Notes: generated by a model not told the origin, from the sequence alone. A stretch of 64,000 nt of DNA from Azospirillum brasilense (GCF_007827795.1 NZ_VITI01000021.1:1-64000); one strand, 5' to 3'. Shown: positions 43,246-52,109, numbered from the stretch's first letter. A program made the numbers and translations.

Positions 43246-44607
43246 TCACGCCTCCGCGGTTTTGGCGGCGGCGACGAACTCCGCGCTGCCGGCCTTGCCC
43301 AGCCCGTTGAAGAACAGGTTCAGCAGGACCGCCGCGATGGTGCCGAGAAGGATGCCGCTGTGCAGGAGCGGCGACAGGAAGGGCGGCATCTTCTGGAAGA
43401 TCTTGTCGGCGACCAGCGGCACCATGCCCAGGCTGATGCTGATAGCCACGACGTAGATGTTGCCGCGGTTGGTCGTGTAATCGACCTTCGCCAGGATTTT
43501 GATGCCGGTCGCCGCCACCATGCCGAACATCACCAGACCGGCCCCGCCCAGCACATAGGTGGGGACGGAGGCGACGACGTGGGCCAGCTTCGGGAACAGG
43601 CCGAAGGCGACCAGGATGACGCCGCCGGCCACGCAGACCCAGCGGCTGCGCACGCCGGTGATCCCGACCAGCCCGACATTCTGCGAGAAGGAGGTGTAGG
43701 GGAAGGTGTTGAAGACGCCGCCGATCAGCGTGCCCAGCCCGTCCGTGCGCAGGCCGCGGGTCAGCTGCTCCGGCGTCACCGGGCGGCCGACCATCTCGCC
43801 GACCGCCAGGAACATTCCGGTGGATTCGATCATCACGACGATCATCACCAGCGACATGGTCAGGATCGACCAGAACTCGAACACCGGCGTGCCGAACTGG
43901 AACGGGCGGATGACGTCCACCCACTTCGCCTGTCCCACCCCGTCGAAGCTGACCAGCCCCAGAACCATGGTCAGGGCGAAGCCCGCGACGATGCCCAGCA
44001 GGACCGAGATGTTGGCCCAGAAGCCCTTGGCGTATTTGGTCACCAGCAGAATCACCGCCAGCACGAACAGCGCGACGCCGAGATAGAGCGGATCGCCGAA
44101 ATTCGGGTTCCCGGCCCCGCCACCGGCCCAGGTGATGCCCACCCGCATCAGCGAGATGCCGATGATGGCGATCACGGTGCCCGTCACCACCGGCGGGAAC
44201 AGCGGCAGCAGGCGCCCGACCAGCGGGGCGGCCAGCGTGGCGAAGATCCCGGCTCCGATCACCGCGCCGTAGATGCCGAGCAGTCCCAGCGACGGGTTCC
44301 CCGCCATGGCGACCATTGGGCCGACCGCGGCGAAGGTGACGCCCATCATCACCGGCAGGCGGATGCCGAACTTCCAGAATCCCAGCGTCTGGATCAGCGT
44401 GACGATGCCGCAGGCGAACAGGTCGGCGTTGATGAGAAGCGCGATCTGGTCCTTGGGCAGCTTCAGCGCGCCGCCAATGATAAGCGGCACGGCGATGGCC
44501 CCCGCGTACATCACCATCACATGCTGCATGCCCAGCGCCAGCAGGCGCAGCAGCGGAAGCTTCTCGTCAACCGGGTGGGGTCGGGTTGGTGATTCCAGCG
44601 ACGACAT
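43246..44607 (-). CDS. NCS2-family xanthine/uracil permease
   Basis: The ATG at 44607 follows GGAGGTCATGGATC and gives 453 aa with about 14 hydrophobic segments. The opening LLALGMQHVMVMYAGAIAVPLIIGGAL is diagnostic. The conserved VMIESTGMFLAVGEM and the FNTFPYTSFSQNVGLVGITGV motif place it with purine (xanthine/urate) rather than pyrimidine permeases. It takes up purine bases with protons or sodium. Its leader (44608-44757) contains two strong hairpins. Confidence 0.92.
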   Translation of the reverse strand: MSSLESPTRPHPVDEKLPLLRLLALGMQHVMVMYAGAIAVPLIIGGALKLPKDQIALLINADLFACGIVTLIQTLGFWKFGIRLPVMMGVTFAAVGPMVAMAGNPSLGLLGIYGAVIGAGIFATLAAPLVGRLLPLFPPVVTGTVIAIIGISLMRVGITWAGGGAGNPNFGDPLYLGVALFVLAVILLVTKYAKGFWANISVLLGIVAGFALTMVLGLVSFDGVGQAKWVDVIRPFQFGTPVFEFWSILTMSLVMIVVMIESTGMFLAVGEMVGRPVTPEQLTRGLRTDGLGTLIGGVFNTFPYTSFSQNVGLVGITGVRSRWVCVAGGVILVAFGLFPKLAHVVASVPTYVLGGAGLVMFGMVAATGIKILAKVDYTTNRGNIYVVAISISLGMVPLVADKIFQKMPPFLSPLLHSGILLGTIAAVLLNLFFNGLGKAGSAEFVAAAKTAEA

Positions 44608-44654
44608 GATCCATGACCTCCGCGAATGAACAGGCGCGAAATGCATGGCCCGTG

Positions 44655-44731
44655 CCACAACCGGCGGAGCGGAGGATTGTGGTGGAGCCTGCCCGGATGT
44701 GCCGCGAAAGATGGCGACACTCGGGCAGGCT
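44655..44731 (-). promoter_or_regulatory. Structured leader of the purine permease (possible cis-acting RNA)
   Basis: The region upstream of the permease has a perfect 10-bp hairpin, AGCCTGCCCG/CGGGCAGGCT (44686-44695 with 44722-44731, loop 26 nt), and a second hairpin CCACAA/TTGTGG (44655-44660 with 44677-44682). They lie behind the threonine ammonia-lyase gene and before the permease start. This could be a terminator pair or a ligand-responsive leader. I cannot match it with certainty to a known riboswitch class. Confidence 0.4.
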
Positions 44732-44757
44732 GCGCAATCTGTGGGCAGGCTTTTGCC

Positions 44758-46002
44758 TCAGGGCCGCGTGCTGGACAGCGGCTGCACCGCTTCCGCCACC
44801 ACCGCCTTGCGGACGGGCAGGCCGGCGCCGCGCAGGGCTTCGGTGATGCGGTCGCCGTGGCCCTCGTCCTCCACCTCGATCAGCAGGGCGACCTCGGCGG
44901 ACTTGACGGAGAAGGCGCCGAACAGGCGCTGGTGCTGCACGTCGATGATGTTGCCGCCGCACTCCGCCACGATGCGGGCCACCTGGGCCAGCGCGCCGGG
45001 CTGGTCGGCCACGTCGATGTCCAGGTTCAGCAGGCGACCGTCGCGGGCGAAGCCGCGCATCAGCACGTTGGCGAGCGTGCGCGTGTCGATGTTGCCGCCC
45101 GAAACGATCAGGCCGACCCGCTTGCCGCGGAAGCGCTCGGGGTGGAAGAGCAGGGCGGCCAGACCGGCGGCCCCGGCGCCCTCCGCCACGGTCTTCTCCA
45201 CCTCGATCAGCATGGCGATGGCGCGCTCGATCACCGCCTCGGGCACCAGCACCACGTCGCAGCCGTTCTGCTTCAGGATGTCCATGGGCCGGTCGCCGAC
45301 GTCGCGCACGGCGATGCCCTCGGCCACGGTCGGGCCGCCGACCTTGACCGGCTGCCCAGCGAGGCGCTGCGCCGCGGCCGGGTAGGTCTCCACCTCCACC
45401 CCGACGACCTCCAGGCCGGGCCGCAGCGCGCGGGCGGCGACCGCGGCCCCGGCGGCCAGCCCGCCGCCGCCCACCGGGATGGCCAGCGCGTCGAGGTCCG
45501 GCACCTCCGCCAGCATCTCCAGCACGACGGTGCCCTGGCCGGCGATCACCGCGTCGTCGTCGTAGGGATGGACGAAGACCAGCCCCTCGCGCTTGGCGAG
45601 GTCGTGGGCGAAGGCCGCGGCCTCGGCCAGGGAATCGCCCTCCAGGATGACGGTGGCGCCGTGGTAACGGGTGCGCTTGACCTTCACGAAGGGGGTGAAG
45701 CGCGGCATGACGATGGTCGCCGCGATGCCCAGCCGCTTCGCGTGGTAGGCCACGGCCTGGGCGTGGTTGCCGGCCGACATGGCGATCACCCCGGCCTGCC
45801 GCTCCTCCGGCGTCAGATGCAGCAGCCGGTTGGCCGCCCCGCGCTCCTTGAAGGAGGCGGTGAACTGGAGGTTCTCCAGCTTGACCCAGACCTCGGCGCC
45901 GGTGATCTGCGACAGGGTTTCCGAGCGCAGGAAGGGCGTGCGGCTGATGCGTCCGGCCAGCCGTTCGGCGGCGGCGTGAATGTCGTCGATGGTGACCGGC
46001 AT
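44758..46002 (-). CDS. Threonine ammonia-lyase (PLP-dependent, with ACT domain)
   Basis: The ATG at 46002 gives 414 aa. The PLP lysine is in ASFKERGAANRLL and the phosphate-binding loop is VGGGGLAAG. SAGNHAQAVAYH is also present. A C-terminal ACT domain (about 330-405, with VADQPGALAQVARIVAECGGNIID) points to allosteric control. It deaminates threonine or serine to 2-oxobutyrate or pyruvate and ammonia. It closes the seven-gene operon, 16 bp behind the nitrilase gene, so a catabolic role is more likely than isoleucine synthesis. Confidence 0.93.
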   Translation of the reverse strand: MPVTIDDIHAAAERLAGRISRTPFLRSETLSQITGAEVWVKLENLQFTASFKERGAANRLLHLTPEERQAGVIAMSAGNHAQAVAYHAKRLGIAATIVMPRFTPFVKVKRTRYHGATVILEGDSLAEAAAFAHDLAKREGLVFVHPYDDDAVIAGQGTVVLEMLAEVPDLDALAIPVGGGGLAAGAAVAARALRPGLEVVGVEVETYPAAAQRLAGQPVKVGGPTVAEGIAVRDVGDRPMDILKQNGCDVVLVPEAVIERAIAMLIEVEKTVAEGAGAAGLAALLFHPERFRGKRVGLIVSGGNIDTRTLANVLMRGFARDGRLLNLDIDVADQPGALAQVARIVAECGGNIIDVQHQRLFGAFSVKSAEVALLIEVEDEGHGDRITEALRGAGLPVRKAVVAEAVQPLSSTRP

Positions 46003-46018
46003 GTGTCCTGTTCTTCCT

Positions 46019-46825
46019 CTACGAACCGCCCTTCCCAGGCGCGCTGGAGACCGCACCGTACAGGTCCGGGCGGCGGTCCGCCAGATGCGTGCCGACGCGG
46101 CGCAGGGCGGGGTCCAGATCGACGGTCAGCAGCGCCTCGCCGTCGCCCGCCCGCGCCAGCACGCTCCCGTCCGGCGCCGCCACGCTGCTGAGCCCGCAAT
46201 AGCGCAAACTCCCCTCCCGCCCGCAGCGGTTGGCGTAAGCGACGAAGATGCCGTTCTCGAAGGCGCGGGCCGGGACGATGGTGGTGGCGACGATCTCGTA
46301 GGGCGCCATCAGCGCGGTCGGCACCAGCAGCACGTCCACCCCGGCCAGCGCGTGGCGGCGCACCAGTTCGGGAAACTCCACGTCGTAGCAGATCGCCACG
46401 CCCACCCGCATCCCGCCGACGCCGGCGGTCGGGAAGGCGTCGCCGCCCGGCGCGAAGGAGCCGCGGTCGAGATCGCCATAGAGATGCGCCTTGCGCTGGT
46501 TCAGGAGGGGCCGCCCGTCCGCCCCGATCAGTTCCGCGGCGTTGTAGATGGCGCCGTCCACCCCCCGCTCCGGGTAGCCGTAGAGGATGGCGATGCCGTG
46601 CCGCCGGGCGATGGCGGCGACCCGCGCGGCCATCGGCCCGTCCGCTGGCTCGGCCAGGGCGCGCACCGCCGCCGCGCCGATGTCGTAGCCGGTCAGGCCC
46701 ATCTCCGGTCCGACCAGCAGGGCGGAGCCGCGCCCCGCCGCCTCCGCCGCCGCCCGTTCCAGACGGTCGAGGTTGCGGTGCGGCGCACCGGGCTCCGCGT
46801 CCGCCTGGAACAGGGTCAGCCGCAT
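46019..46825 (-). CDS. Carbon-nitrogen hydrolase (nitrilase superfamily)
   Basis: The 268-aa protein has the Glu-Lys-Cys triad: VGPEMGLTG, NQRKAHLYGD and VAICYDVEFPE. This identifies an amidase-type member of the nitrilase superfamily rather than a true nitrilase. The downstream partner of an agmatinase-like enzyme and a polyamine-type transporter might be an N-carbamoyl or omega-amidase. The substrate is inferred only from context. The start lies five bases after the ureohydrolase stop. Confidence 0.88.
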   Translation of the reverse strand: MRLTLFQADAEPGAPHRNLDRLERAAAEAAGRGSALLVGPEMGLTGYDIGAAAVRALAEPADGPMAARVAAIARRHGIAILYGYPERGVDGAIYNAAELIGADGRPLLNQRKAHLYGDLDRGSFAPGGDAFPTAGVGGMRVGVAICYDVEFPELVRRHALAGVDVLLVPTALMAPYEIVATTIVPARAFENGIFVAYANRCGREGSLRYCGLSSVAAPDGSVLARAGDGEALLTVDLDPALRRVGTHLADRRPDLYGAVSSAPGKGGS

Positions 46826-46829
46826 GCCG

Positions 46830-47885
46830 TCAGCCTTGCTTCTGACGGTTGGCGAGAGCGCGCACCGACAGGCAGAGGATTTCGAACAGCATCTGTGCGC
46901 CCGCGTGGGCGGTGTTGGTCGTGGCGTCGTACTGCGGCGCCACCTCCACCACGTCGCCGCCGATGATGTCCAGCCCGTCAAGCCCGCGCAGGATCGCCAG
47001 GGCCTCCCGCGTGGTCAGGCCGCCGACCTCCGGCGTGCCGGTGCCGGGGGCGAAGACCGGGTCCAGGCAATCCACGTCGAAGGAGACGTAGACCGGCCCG
47101 TCGCCCACCACCTTGCGCGCCGTCTCGACGACGCTGGCGATGCCGCGCTCCGGGATATCCTCCGCGTGGATCACGGTCATGCCGCTGTCGTAGGAGAATT
47201 CCCACAGATATTCGGTGCTGCCGCGGATGCCGATCTGCACCGTGCGCTCCGGGTCGAGAACGCCGTCCAGAACCGCCTGCCGGAAGGGGCCGCCGTGATG
47301 GAACTTGGCGCCCTCGTAGGGGCCGCCGGTGTCGCAATGGGCATCGAAATGGATCATGCCCACCGGACGCTCGCGGCCCAGCGCCTTGAGGATCGAATAG
47401 GTGATGGAATGGTCGCCGCCCACCGAGAGCGGGATGACGCCCGCGTCCATCACCCGGTTGTAGAAGGCCAGGATGTCGCCGTGGCAGGCCTCCAGGCTGA
47501 AGCGGCTGGACAGCGGCACGTCGCCGACGTCGGCCAGCTTGCAGGAGGCCGCCGGGACCATGCGCAGGGCGTGCTCGTAGGGGCCGATGCGCTCCATCCC
47601 GCGCACGGCGCGCGGGCCGAGGCGGGCGCCGGCCCGGTTGGTGACGCCCAAATCCATCGGCACGCCGATCAACGCGATGTCCAGCCCGCCGAAGTCCGTG
47701 GCCTCCGCCGCGTCGGGGCGGTAGGGGGCGTCGAGCAGGGTGGACACCCCGGCGAAGGGCTGCACCCGCTTGCCGCCGGAGAACTGGAGGGCGGCCACCC
47801 GCTGGAACTCCGGATCGTGGAAGTCGTCGCCGCCGGAGCCGCTGTACTTCGTACGCAAACGATCAAGCTTCTGAGGGTCGATCAT
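46830..47885 (-). CDS. Ureohydrolase (agmatinase/guanidinobutyrase family)
   Basis: The 351-aa protein has all manganese ligands: GGDHSITY, HFDAHCDT and SFDVDCLDP. GTGTPEVGG, typical of the family, follows. It removes urea from a guanidino compound. The variant motif FHHGGPFRQAV is seen in guanidinobutyrase- and guanidinopropionase-like members as well as agmatinases, so the precise substrate is open. It sits 32 bp behind the second permease gene and before the amidase, which suggests that the imported compound is its substrate. Confidence 0.9.
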   Translation of the reverse strand: MIDPQKLDRLRTKYSGSGGDDFHDPEFQRVAALQFSGGKRVQPFAGVSTLLDAPYRPDAAEATDFGGLDIALIGVPMDLGVTNRAGARLGPRAVRGMERIGPYEHALRMVPAASCKLADVGDVPLSSRFSLEACHGDILAFYNRVMDAGVIPLSVGGDHSITYSILKALGRERPVGMIHFDAHCDTGGPYEGAKFHHGGPFRQAVLDGVLDPERTVQIGIRGSTEYLWEFSYDSGMTVIHAEDIPERGIASVVETARKVVGDGPVYVSFDVDCLDPVFAPGTGTPEVGGLTTREALAILRGLDGLDIIGGDVVEVAPQYDATTNTAHAGAQMLFEILCLSVRALANRQKQG

Positions 47886-47917
47886 CGTCCGGATCTCTTT
47901 GAAAAAGGAAAGGGTTG

Positions 47918-48718
47918 TCAGTCGTTCTTCGCCCAGGCGCCGAGCAGGCGGGGCAGGTCGCCGAACCACGCGATCAGCCCGAAGACCACCGCCGTCAGCG
48001 TCACGAACAGCACCGTCACGGCGGCCATGGTCGGCGTGTAGCCGTAGCGGAGCGCGTTGAAGATCTTGATGGGCAGCGTTTCCAACGTGAAGCCGACCAC
48101 CATGTAGGCCACGATGTACTCGTTCAGCGACAGCACGAAGGCGAAGGCGAAGCCGGAGATCACGTAGGGCCGCACCAGCGGCATCACCACCGTGCGCAGC
48201 ACCGTCCGGTCGTCCGCCCCCATGGTCGCCGCCGCCTCGACGTAGGAGCGGTCCACCGCCCCGAAGCCCAGCGACAGCGTGACCAGCGGCAGCGTCACGA
48301 AGAACACCGCGTGGCTGACCACCACCGTCCAGGGCGACCCGTACTCGCCGACCGCCGCCCAGAAGCTGAGGAATCCCAGGGCGGTGATGACCGGCGGCAG
48401 GATGAAGGGCGTCATGCCCAGCACCTCGAACGTCCGCGCCCAGGGCGCCCGCCAGCGCCACAGGAACCAGGCCAGCGGGAAGGCGATCAGCACCGCCAGC
48501 GCCGCCGACAGGGTGGCGACGACGAGGCTGGTGACGAGCGCCCCGCGCCAGCCGGGGTCGGTGAAGACTTCCGCGTACCAGGCGAGCGAGAAGCCTTGCG
48601 GCGGGAAGGTCAGCGCCTTCTTCTCGTTCACCGAGACGCCGGCCACCACCAGGATCGGCGCCGACAGGACCAGGGCGATCAGGCCGGCGGCCAAGGAGTT
48701 CAGCGTGCGCATCAGCAT
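47918..48718 (-). CDS. ABC transporter permease (PotC-like)
   Basis: The 266-aa protein has six hydrophobic segments and the binding-protein-dependent permease EAA loop in YVEAAATMGADDRTVLRTVVMPL. Its start codon overlaps the stop of the previous permease (TGATG). It forms the inner-membrane channel of a spermidine/putrescine-type importer with the neighbouring permease. Confidence 0.93.
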   Translation of the reverse strand: MLMRTLNSLAAGLIALVLSAPILVVAGVSVNEKKALTFPPQGFSLAWYAEVFTDPGWRGALVTSLVVATLSAALAVLIAFPLAWFLWRWRAPWARTFEVLGMTPFILPPVITALGFLSFWAAVGEYGSPWTVVVSHAVFFVTLPLVTLSLGFGAVDRSYVEAAATMGADDRTVLRTVVMPLVRPYVISGFAFAFVLSLNEYIVAYMVVGFTLETLPIKIFNALRYGYTPTMAAVTVLFVTLTAVVFGLIAWFGDLPRLLGAWAKND

Positions 48719-49572
48719 CAGGCCGTCTCCTCCCGCCGCCCGGCGAGCAGCGCCAGCCCGACGAGGGCGAGGCTGACCAGCACCAGGAAGACGGCCATCG
48801 CCGCCGCGAAGGGCATGTTGGACTGGTAGATCGCCTGATCGGTGATGAGCACCGACAGCGTCCAGTGCTGGGGCCGTCCCAGAAGCTGCGGCAGCAGGTA
48901 GGAGCCGAGCGCGAAGACGAACACCATGATCGTGGTCGCCACGATGGTGTTGCGCAGCGCCGGAACCACCACCGTGAAGAAGGCGCGCAGCGGCGAGGAG
49001 CCGAGCGTGCGCGCCGCCTCCTCCAGATAGGGGTCGAGGCGCGCGAGCGCCGGGTAGAGCACCAGCACCGTGTAGGGGAAGGCCTGATAGACCAGCCCGG
49101 CCAGCAGCGCGCCGAAGCTGGGGCTGAGGGATTGCGGCTCGGCCATCAGGCCCAGCGCCACGAACAGGTTGGTGATGCCCGCCGTGCGCGACAGCAGGGT
49201 GGACCAAGCGAAGCCGATGATGACTTCCGACAGCGACAGGATCGACAGCAGGAAGACCAGCCAGCGGATCTGCGCGCCGCGCGACAGCTTGACCAGCCGG
49301 TAGGTGAAGGGGAAGGCGATGCCCACCGACAGCGCCGCGACCAGCGCCGCCAGCCCCAGCGAGAAGGACATCACCCCGCCGAAGAAGGCGGTCAGGAAGC
49401 GCTCGTAGTTGGCGAAGACGAGGTCCGGCTCGTAGAAGCCGCCGGGCACGCGCCGGAAGACGCTGACCGCGATCATCAGGCTGAAGGGGATGACGAAGAA
49501 GACGACCAGCATCAGCGCCGGGAAGAGGATCGGCGCGTGCTCGGCCAGACCACGGGGGGCGCGGCGGATCAT
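48718..49572 (-). CDS. ABC transporter permease (PotB-like)
   Basis: The 284-aa protein has an EAA loop in YLEEAARTLGSSPLRAFFTVVVPAL and about six membrane segments. It overlaps the ATPase gene by four bases at its start, and the PotC-like permease gene by one base at its stop. It is the second half of the channel for the polyamine-type importer. Confidence 0.93.
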   Translation of the reverse strand: MIRRAPRGLAEHAPILFPALMLVVFFVIPFSLMIAVSVFRRVPGGFYEPDLVFANYERFLTAFFGGVMSFSLGLAALVAALSVGIAFPFTYRLVKLSRGAQIRWLVFLLSILSLSEVIIGFAWSTLLSRTAGITNLFVALGLMAEPQSLSPSFGALLAGLVYQAFPYTVLVLYPALARLDPYLEEAARTLGSSPLRAFFTVVVPALRNTIVATTIMVFVFALGSYLLPQLLGRPQHWTLSVLITDQAIYQSNMPFAAAMAVFLVLVSLALVGLALLAGRREETA

Positions 49573-50630
49573 TGCGGGCGCTCCGCCATCGGCGGCAGCA
49601 CGACGCAGGCCGCCGGCGGGAACTCCACCGAAAGGGCGCCGCCGGGGGAGACCGGCGGGCGGTCCTGCGGGCGGGTCAGGGCGACGATCTCCCGCCCGGC
49701 CACGTCGATGCGGAACTCCACGCTGGCGCCGAGGTCGCGCATGAAGGACAGCGTGCCGCTCAGCCGGTTCGGCCCGTCCGTTCCGACCGGGTGGACGATC
49801 ACGTCTTCCGGGCGGACCGACAGCAGGACGCGGCCGGTCGGCGGCAGGTCGGGCAGATGCAGGGTGCCGCCGGGCACGGCCGCGGTGCCCGGGGCGGTGA
49901 CCTCGCCCTCCAGCAGGTTGGTCATGCCGATGAAGTCGGCGACGAAGGCGTCGGCGGGCTGGCGGTAGACCTCCATCGGCGGGGCGGCCTGATGGATGCG
50001 GCCCTGCGACATCACCACCACGAGGTCGGCCATGGTCATCGCCTCCCGCTGGTCGTGGGTGACGACGATGGTGGTGATGCCCAGCCGCTGCTGAAGCTGC
50101 TTCAGCTCGATCTGCATGGCCTCGCGCAGCTTGGCGTCGAGCGCCGACAGTGGCTCGTCCAGCAGGAACAGCTTGGGCGACAGGGCCAGCGCGCGGGCGA
50201 TGGCGACGCGCTGCCGCTGCCCGCCGGACAGCTTGGAGACCGGCCGGTCGGCCACGCCGGGCAGACGCACCAGCTCCAGAAGCTCGTCGGCGCGCTTGCG
50301 CTGCTCGGCCTTCGCCGCACCGCGGATGCGCAGGGGGTAGGCGATGTTCTCGCCCGCCGTCAGGTGCGGGAAGAGGGCCAGCGACTGGAACACCATGCCG
50401 AATTCCCGCGTGTGGGCGGGGGCCGTGGTGATGTCGCGCCCGTCGATGACCAGCCGCCCGCCGGAGGGGTCCTCCAGCCCGGCGATCATGCGCAGCAGCG
50501 TCGTCTTCCCGCAGCCGGACGGGCCGAGCAGGCAGACGAACTGTCCGTGGGGGATGCGCAGCGAAGCGCCGTGCACCGCGGTCACGGGACCGTATCGTTT
50601 GGTGAGACCGTCGAGGACAAGGGCTGACAT
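49569..50630 (-). CDS. ABC transporter ATP-binding protein (PotA-like)
   Basis: The ATG at 50630 (MSALVLDGLTKRYGPVTAVHGASLRI) gives 353 aa. Walker A GPSGCGKTT, signature LSGGQRQRVA, Walker B LFLLDEPLSALD and the H-loop TIVVTHDQ are intact. A C-terminal TOBE-like domain (about 270-353) is typical of PotA/FbpC-type importers. The frame could extend upstream into the intergenic repeat, but that part is not coding. Confidence 0.95.
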   Translation of the reverse strand: MSALVLDGLTKRYGPVTAVHGASLRIPHGQFVCLLGPSGCGKTTLLRMIAGLEDPSGGRLVIDGRDITTAPAHTREFGMVFQSLALFPHLTAGENIAYPLRIRGAAKAEQRKRADELLELVRLPGVADRPVSKLSGGQRQRVAIARALALSPKLFLLDEPLSALDAKLREAMQIELKQLQQRLGITTIVVTHDQREAMTMADLVVVMSQGRIHQAAPPMEVYRQPADAFVADFIGMTNLLEGEVTAPGTAAVPGGTLHLPDLPPTGRVLLSVRPEDVIVHPVGTDGPNRLSGTLSFMRDLGASVEFRIDVAGREIVALTRPQDRPPVSPGGALSVEFPPAACVVLPPMAERPQ

Positions 50631-50668
50631 AGGATGGCTTTTTGTCTGTCGTTCACAGCGGGCTTTGT

Positions 50669-50800
50669 CCCCTCGCCCCTCTGGGGAGAGGGTTAGGGTG
50701 AGGGGGCGCCCATAGGGCGTCAACGCAGCCTCATTGCAGTGCGTGTCCGGCCTGCGGCCGCCCCCTCATCCCATACCCTTCTCCCCAGAGGGGAGAAGGG
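50669..50800. repeat. Intergenic inverted-repeat element inside the transporter operon
   Basis: Two arms of about 39 bp (50669-50707 and 50760-50800) are near-perfect reverse complements, each containing CCCCTCTGGGGAGA-type palindromes and a GTTAGGGTGAGGGGG-type segment. The 52-bp centre is unrelated. This looks like a mobile-type intergenic repeat comparable to REP/MITE elements. In the mRNA it would form a long hairpin behind the substrate-binding protein gene and before the ATPase gene. Confidence 0.75.
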
Positions 50801-50808
50801 TCAATCAC

Positions 50809-51930
50809 TCACCCGACGATCATTTCCGTCCACTTCTGGTTCAGCCAGTCGGACTTGCTCGTGTAGAGGTCGTAGCGCGGGATGATCGGCGCGATGTCGG
50901 AGGACACGGCGGCGAACTCCTGATCGGTCAGGTCGGTCAGCTTGCGGTCGATGGTCGGGGCGGTGCCGACCTTGCGCGACAGCAGGGCCTGGATCGACGG
51001 CTGGCACATGTAGTCCACGAAGACATGGGCGAGGTCGCCGGCCTTGGAAGCGCGGGTGACCGCCCAGCTTCCCGAATCGAGGATGCCGCCCTCCTTCGGG
51101 AAGGTCGAGCGCACCGGCTGCCCGTCTGCGGCGGCGAGGCCGGTCACGTCGTGGTAATACTGGCCCATCGGAATCTCGCCGGACTTCAGCGAGGCCTCGA
51201 ACTGCGCCTCGTCGCGGTACCAGAGCTTCACGTTGGACTTCAGCTCCGCCAGCTTCTTGAAGCAGTCGAGCTGCCCCTGCTCGCTGTCGAGATGCTTGGT
51301 GCCGCCGAAGAAGGTCGCCGCCGTGACCTCCAGCAGGAAGCTGTTGCTGACCAGCGCCAGCAGGCCGAGCTTGTCCTTGTTCGCCGGGTCCCACAGCGCC
51401 GCCCAGCTGTCCGGGGCCTGCGGGTAGCTCTTGGTGTTGGTGACCAGCGTGATGTACCAGGACACCGCGCCGATGCCGCTGACCTTGCCGTCCGGATACT
51501 TGTTGACGAGGTGCGGGACGACCTTGGCGGCGTTGGGAATCTTTGACAGGTCGAAGGGCGCCCACAGTTCCGCCGAGGCCCCCTTCAGCATCGCCACCTG
51601 CGACATCATCGAGACGTCGGCGGGCGCCTGACGGGCGCGGGCCGCCTGTTCGAGCTGGACCAGCCAGGCCTCGCCGGTCGGCTCGGCGATGGCCTCCACC
51701 GTGATGCCGGTGGCCTTGGAGAATTCCGGGAAGATGTGCTTTTCGAAGGATTCCTTGAAGTAGCCGCCGTAGACGCCGACCTTCAGCGTCTTCGACTGGG
51801 CGCGGACGATGTTCGGAAAGCCGATGGCGGCCACCGTGGCCAGCGTGCCCGCTCCGGCCATAACGGCGCGCCGGCTGATGCCGCCGGTCAAAGCGGCGTG
51901 AAGTCCCTGCTTACCCGTCGTCTCGTTCAT
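50809..51930 (-). CDS. ABC transporter substrate-binding protein (polyamine type, Tat-exported)
   Basis: The 373-aa protein has a twin-arginine signal (SRRAVMAGAGTLATVAAIGF) with cleavage at about VRAQ. The mature part begins KTLKVGVYGGYFKESF and belongs to the spermidine/putrescine-binding family, with GIGAVSWYITLVTN and a WAALWDPANKDK segment. It captures the ligand in the periplasm. It is the first gene of the operon and diverges from the LysR gene. Confidence 0.92.
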   Translation of the reverse strand: MNETTGKQGLHAALTGGISRRAVMAGAGTLATVAAIGFPNIVRAQSKTLKVGVYGGYFKESFEKHIFPEFSKATGITVEAIAEPTGEAWLVQLEQAARARQAPADVSMMSQVAMLKGASAELWAPFDLSKIPNAAKVVPHLVNKYPDGKVSGIGAVSWYITLVTNTKSYPQAPDSWAALWDPANKDKLGLLALVSNSFLLEVTAATFFGGTKHLDSEQGQLDCFKKLAELKSNVKLWYRDEAQFEASLKSGEIPMGQYYHDVTGLAAADGQPVRSTFPKEGGILDSGSWAVTRASKAGDLAHVFVDYMCQPSIQALLSRKVGTAPTIDRKLTDLTDQEFAAVSSDIAPIIPRYDLYTSKSDWLNQKWTEMIVG

Positions 51931-52041
51931 GGATGCGACCTTTCCTTGCGGACGAGCTTATCTATTCGTGAGGCCAGCATTGCAGCCTGCGATCATTAGA
52001 CCCCCGGCGCCGTTGCCCGAAAATCAGAAAGTTTTGTATCT

Positions 52042-52063
52042 TACTTCGATCCGGGTCGAAGTA
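52042..52063. promoter_or_regulatory. Candidate LysR operator
   Basis: TACTTCGA-TCCGGG-TCGAAGTA is a perfect 8-bp dyad in the divergent region between the transporter operon and the LysR gene, about 47 bp before the regulator start. Position and symmetry fit a LysR-type binding site. Confidence 0.5.
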
Positions 52064-52109
52064 TCGGGCGTGCCGGACCCATCGGGCGGGGCAGGGGAGG
52101 GCGTGCGTC

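Noticed and set aside
44758-51930. Guanidine riboswitch in front of the ureohydrolase operon
   Set aside because: No ACGR-loop hairpin pair or ykkC-type core is visible in the leader between 51931 and 52109.
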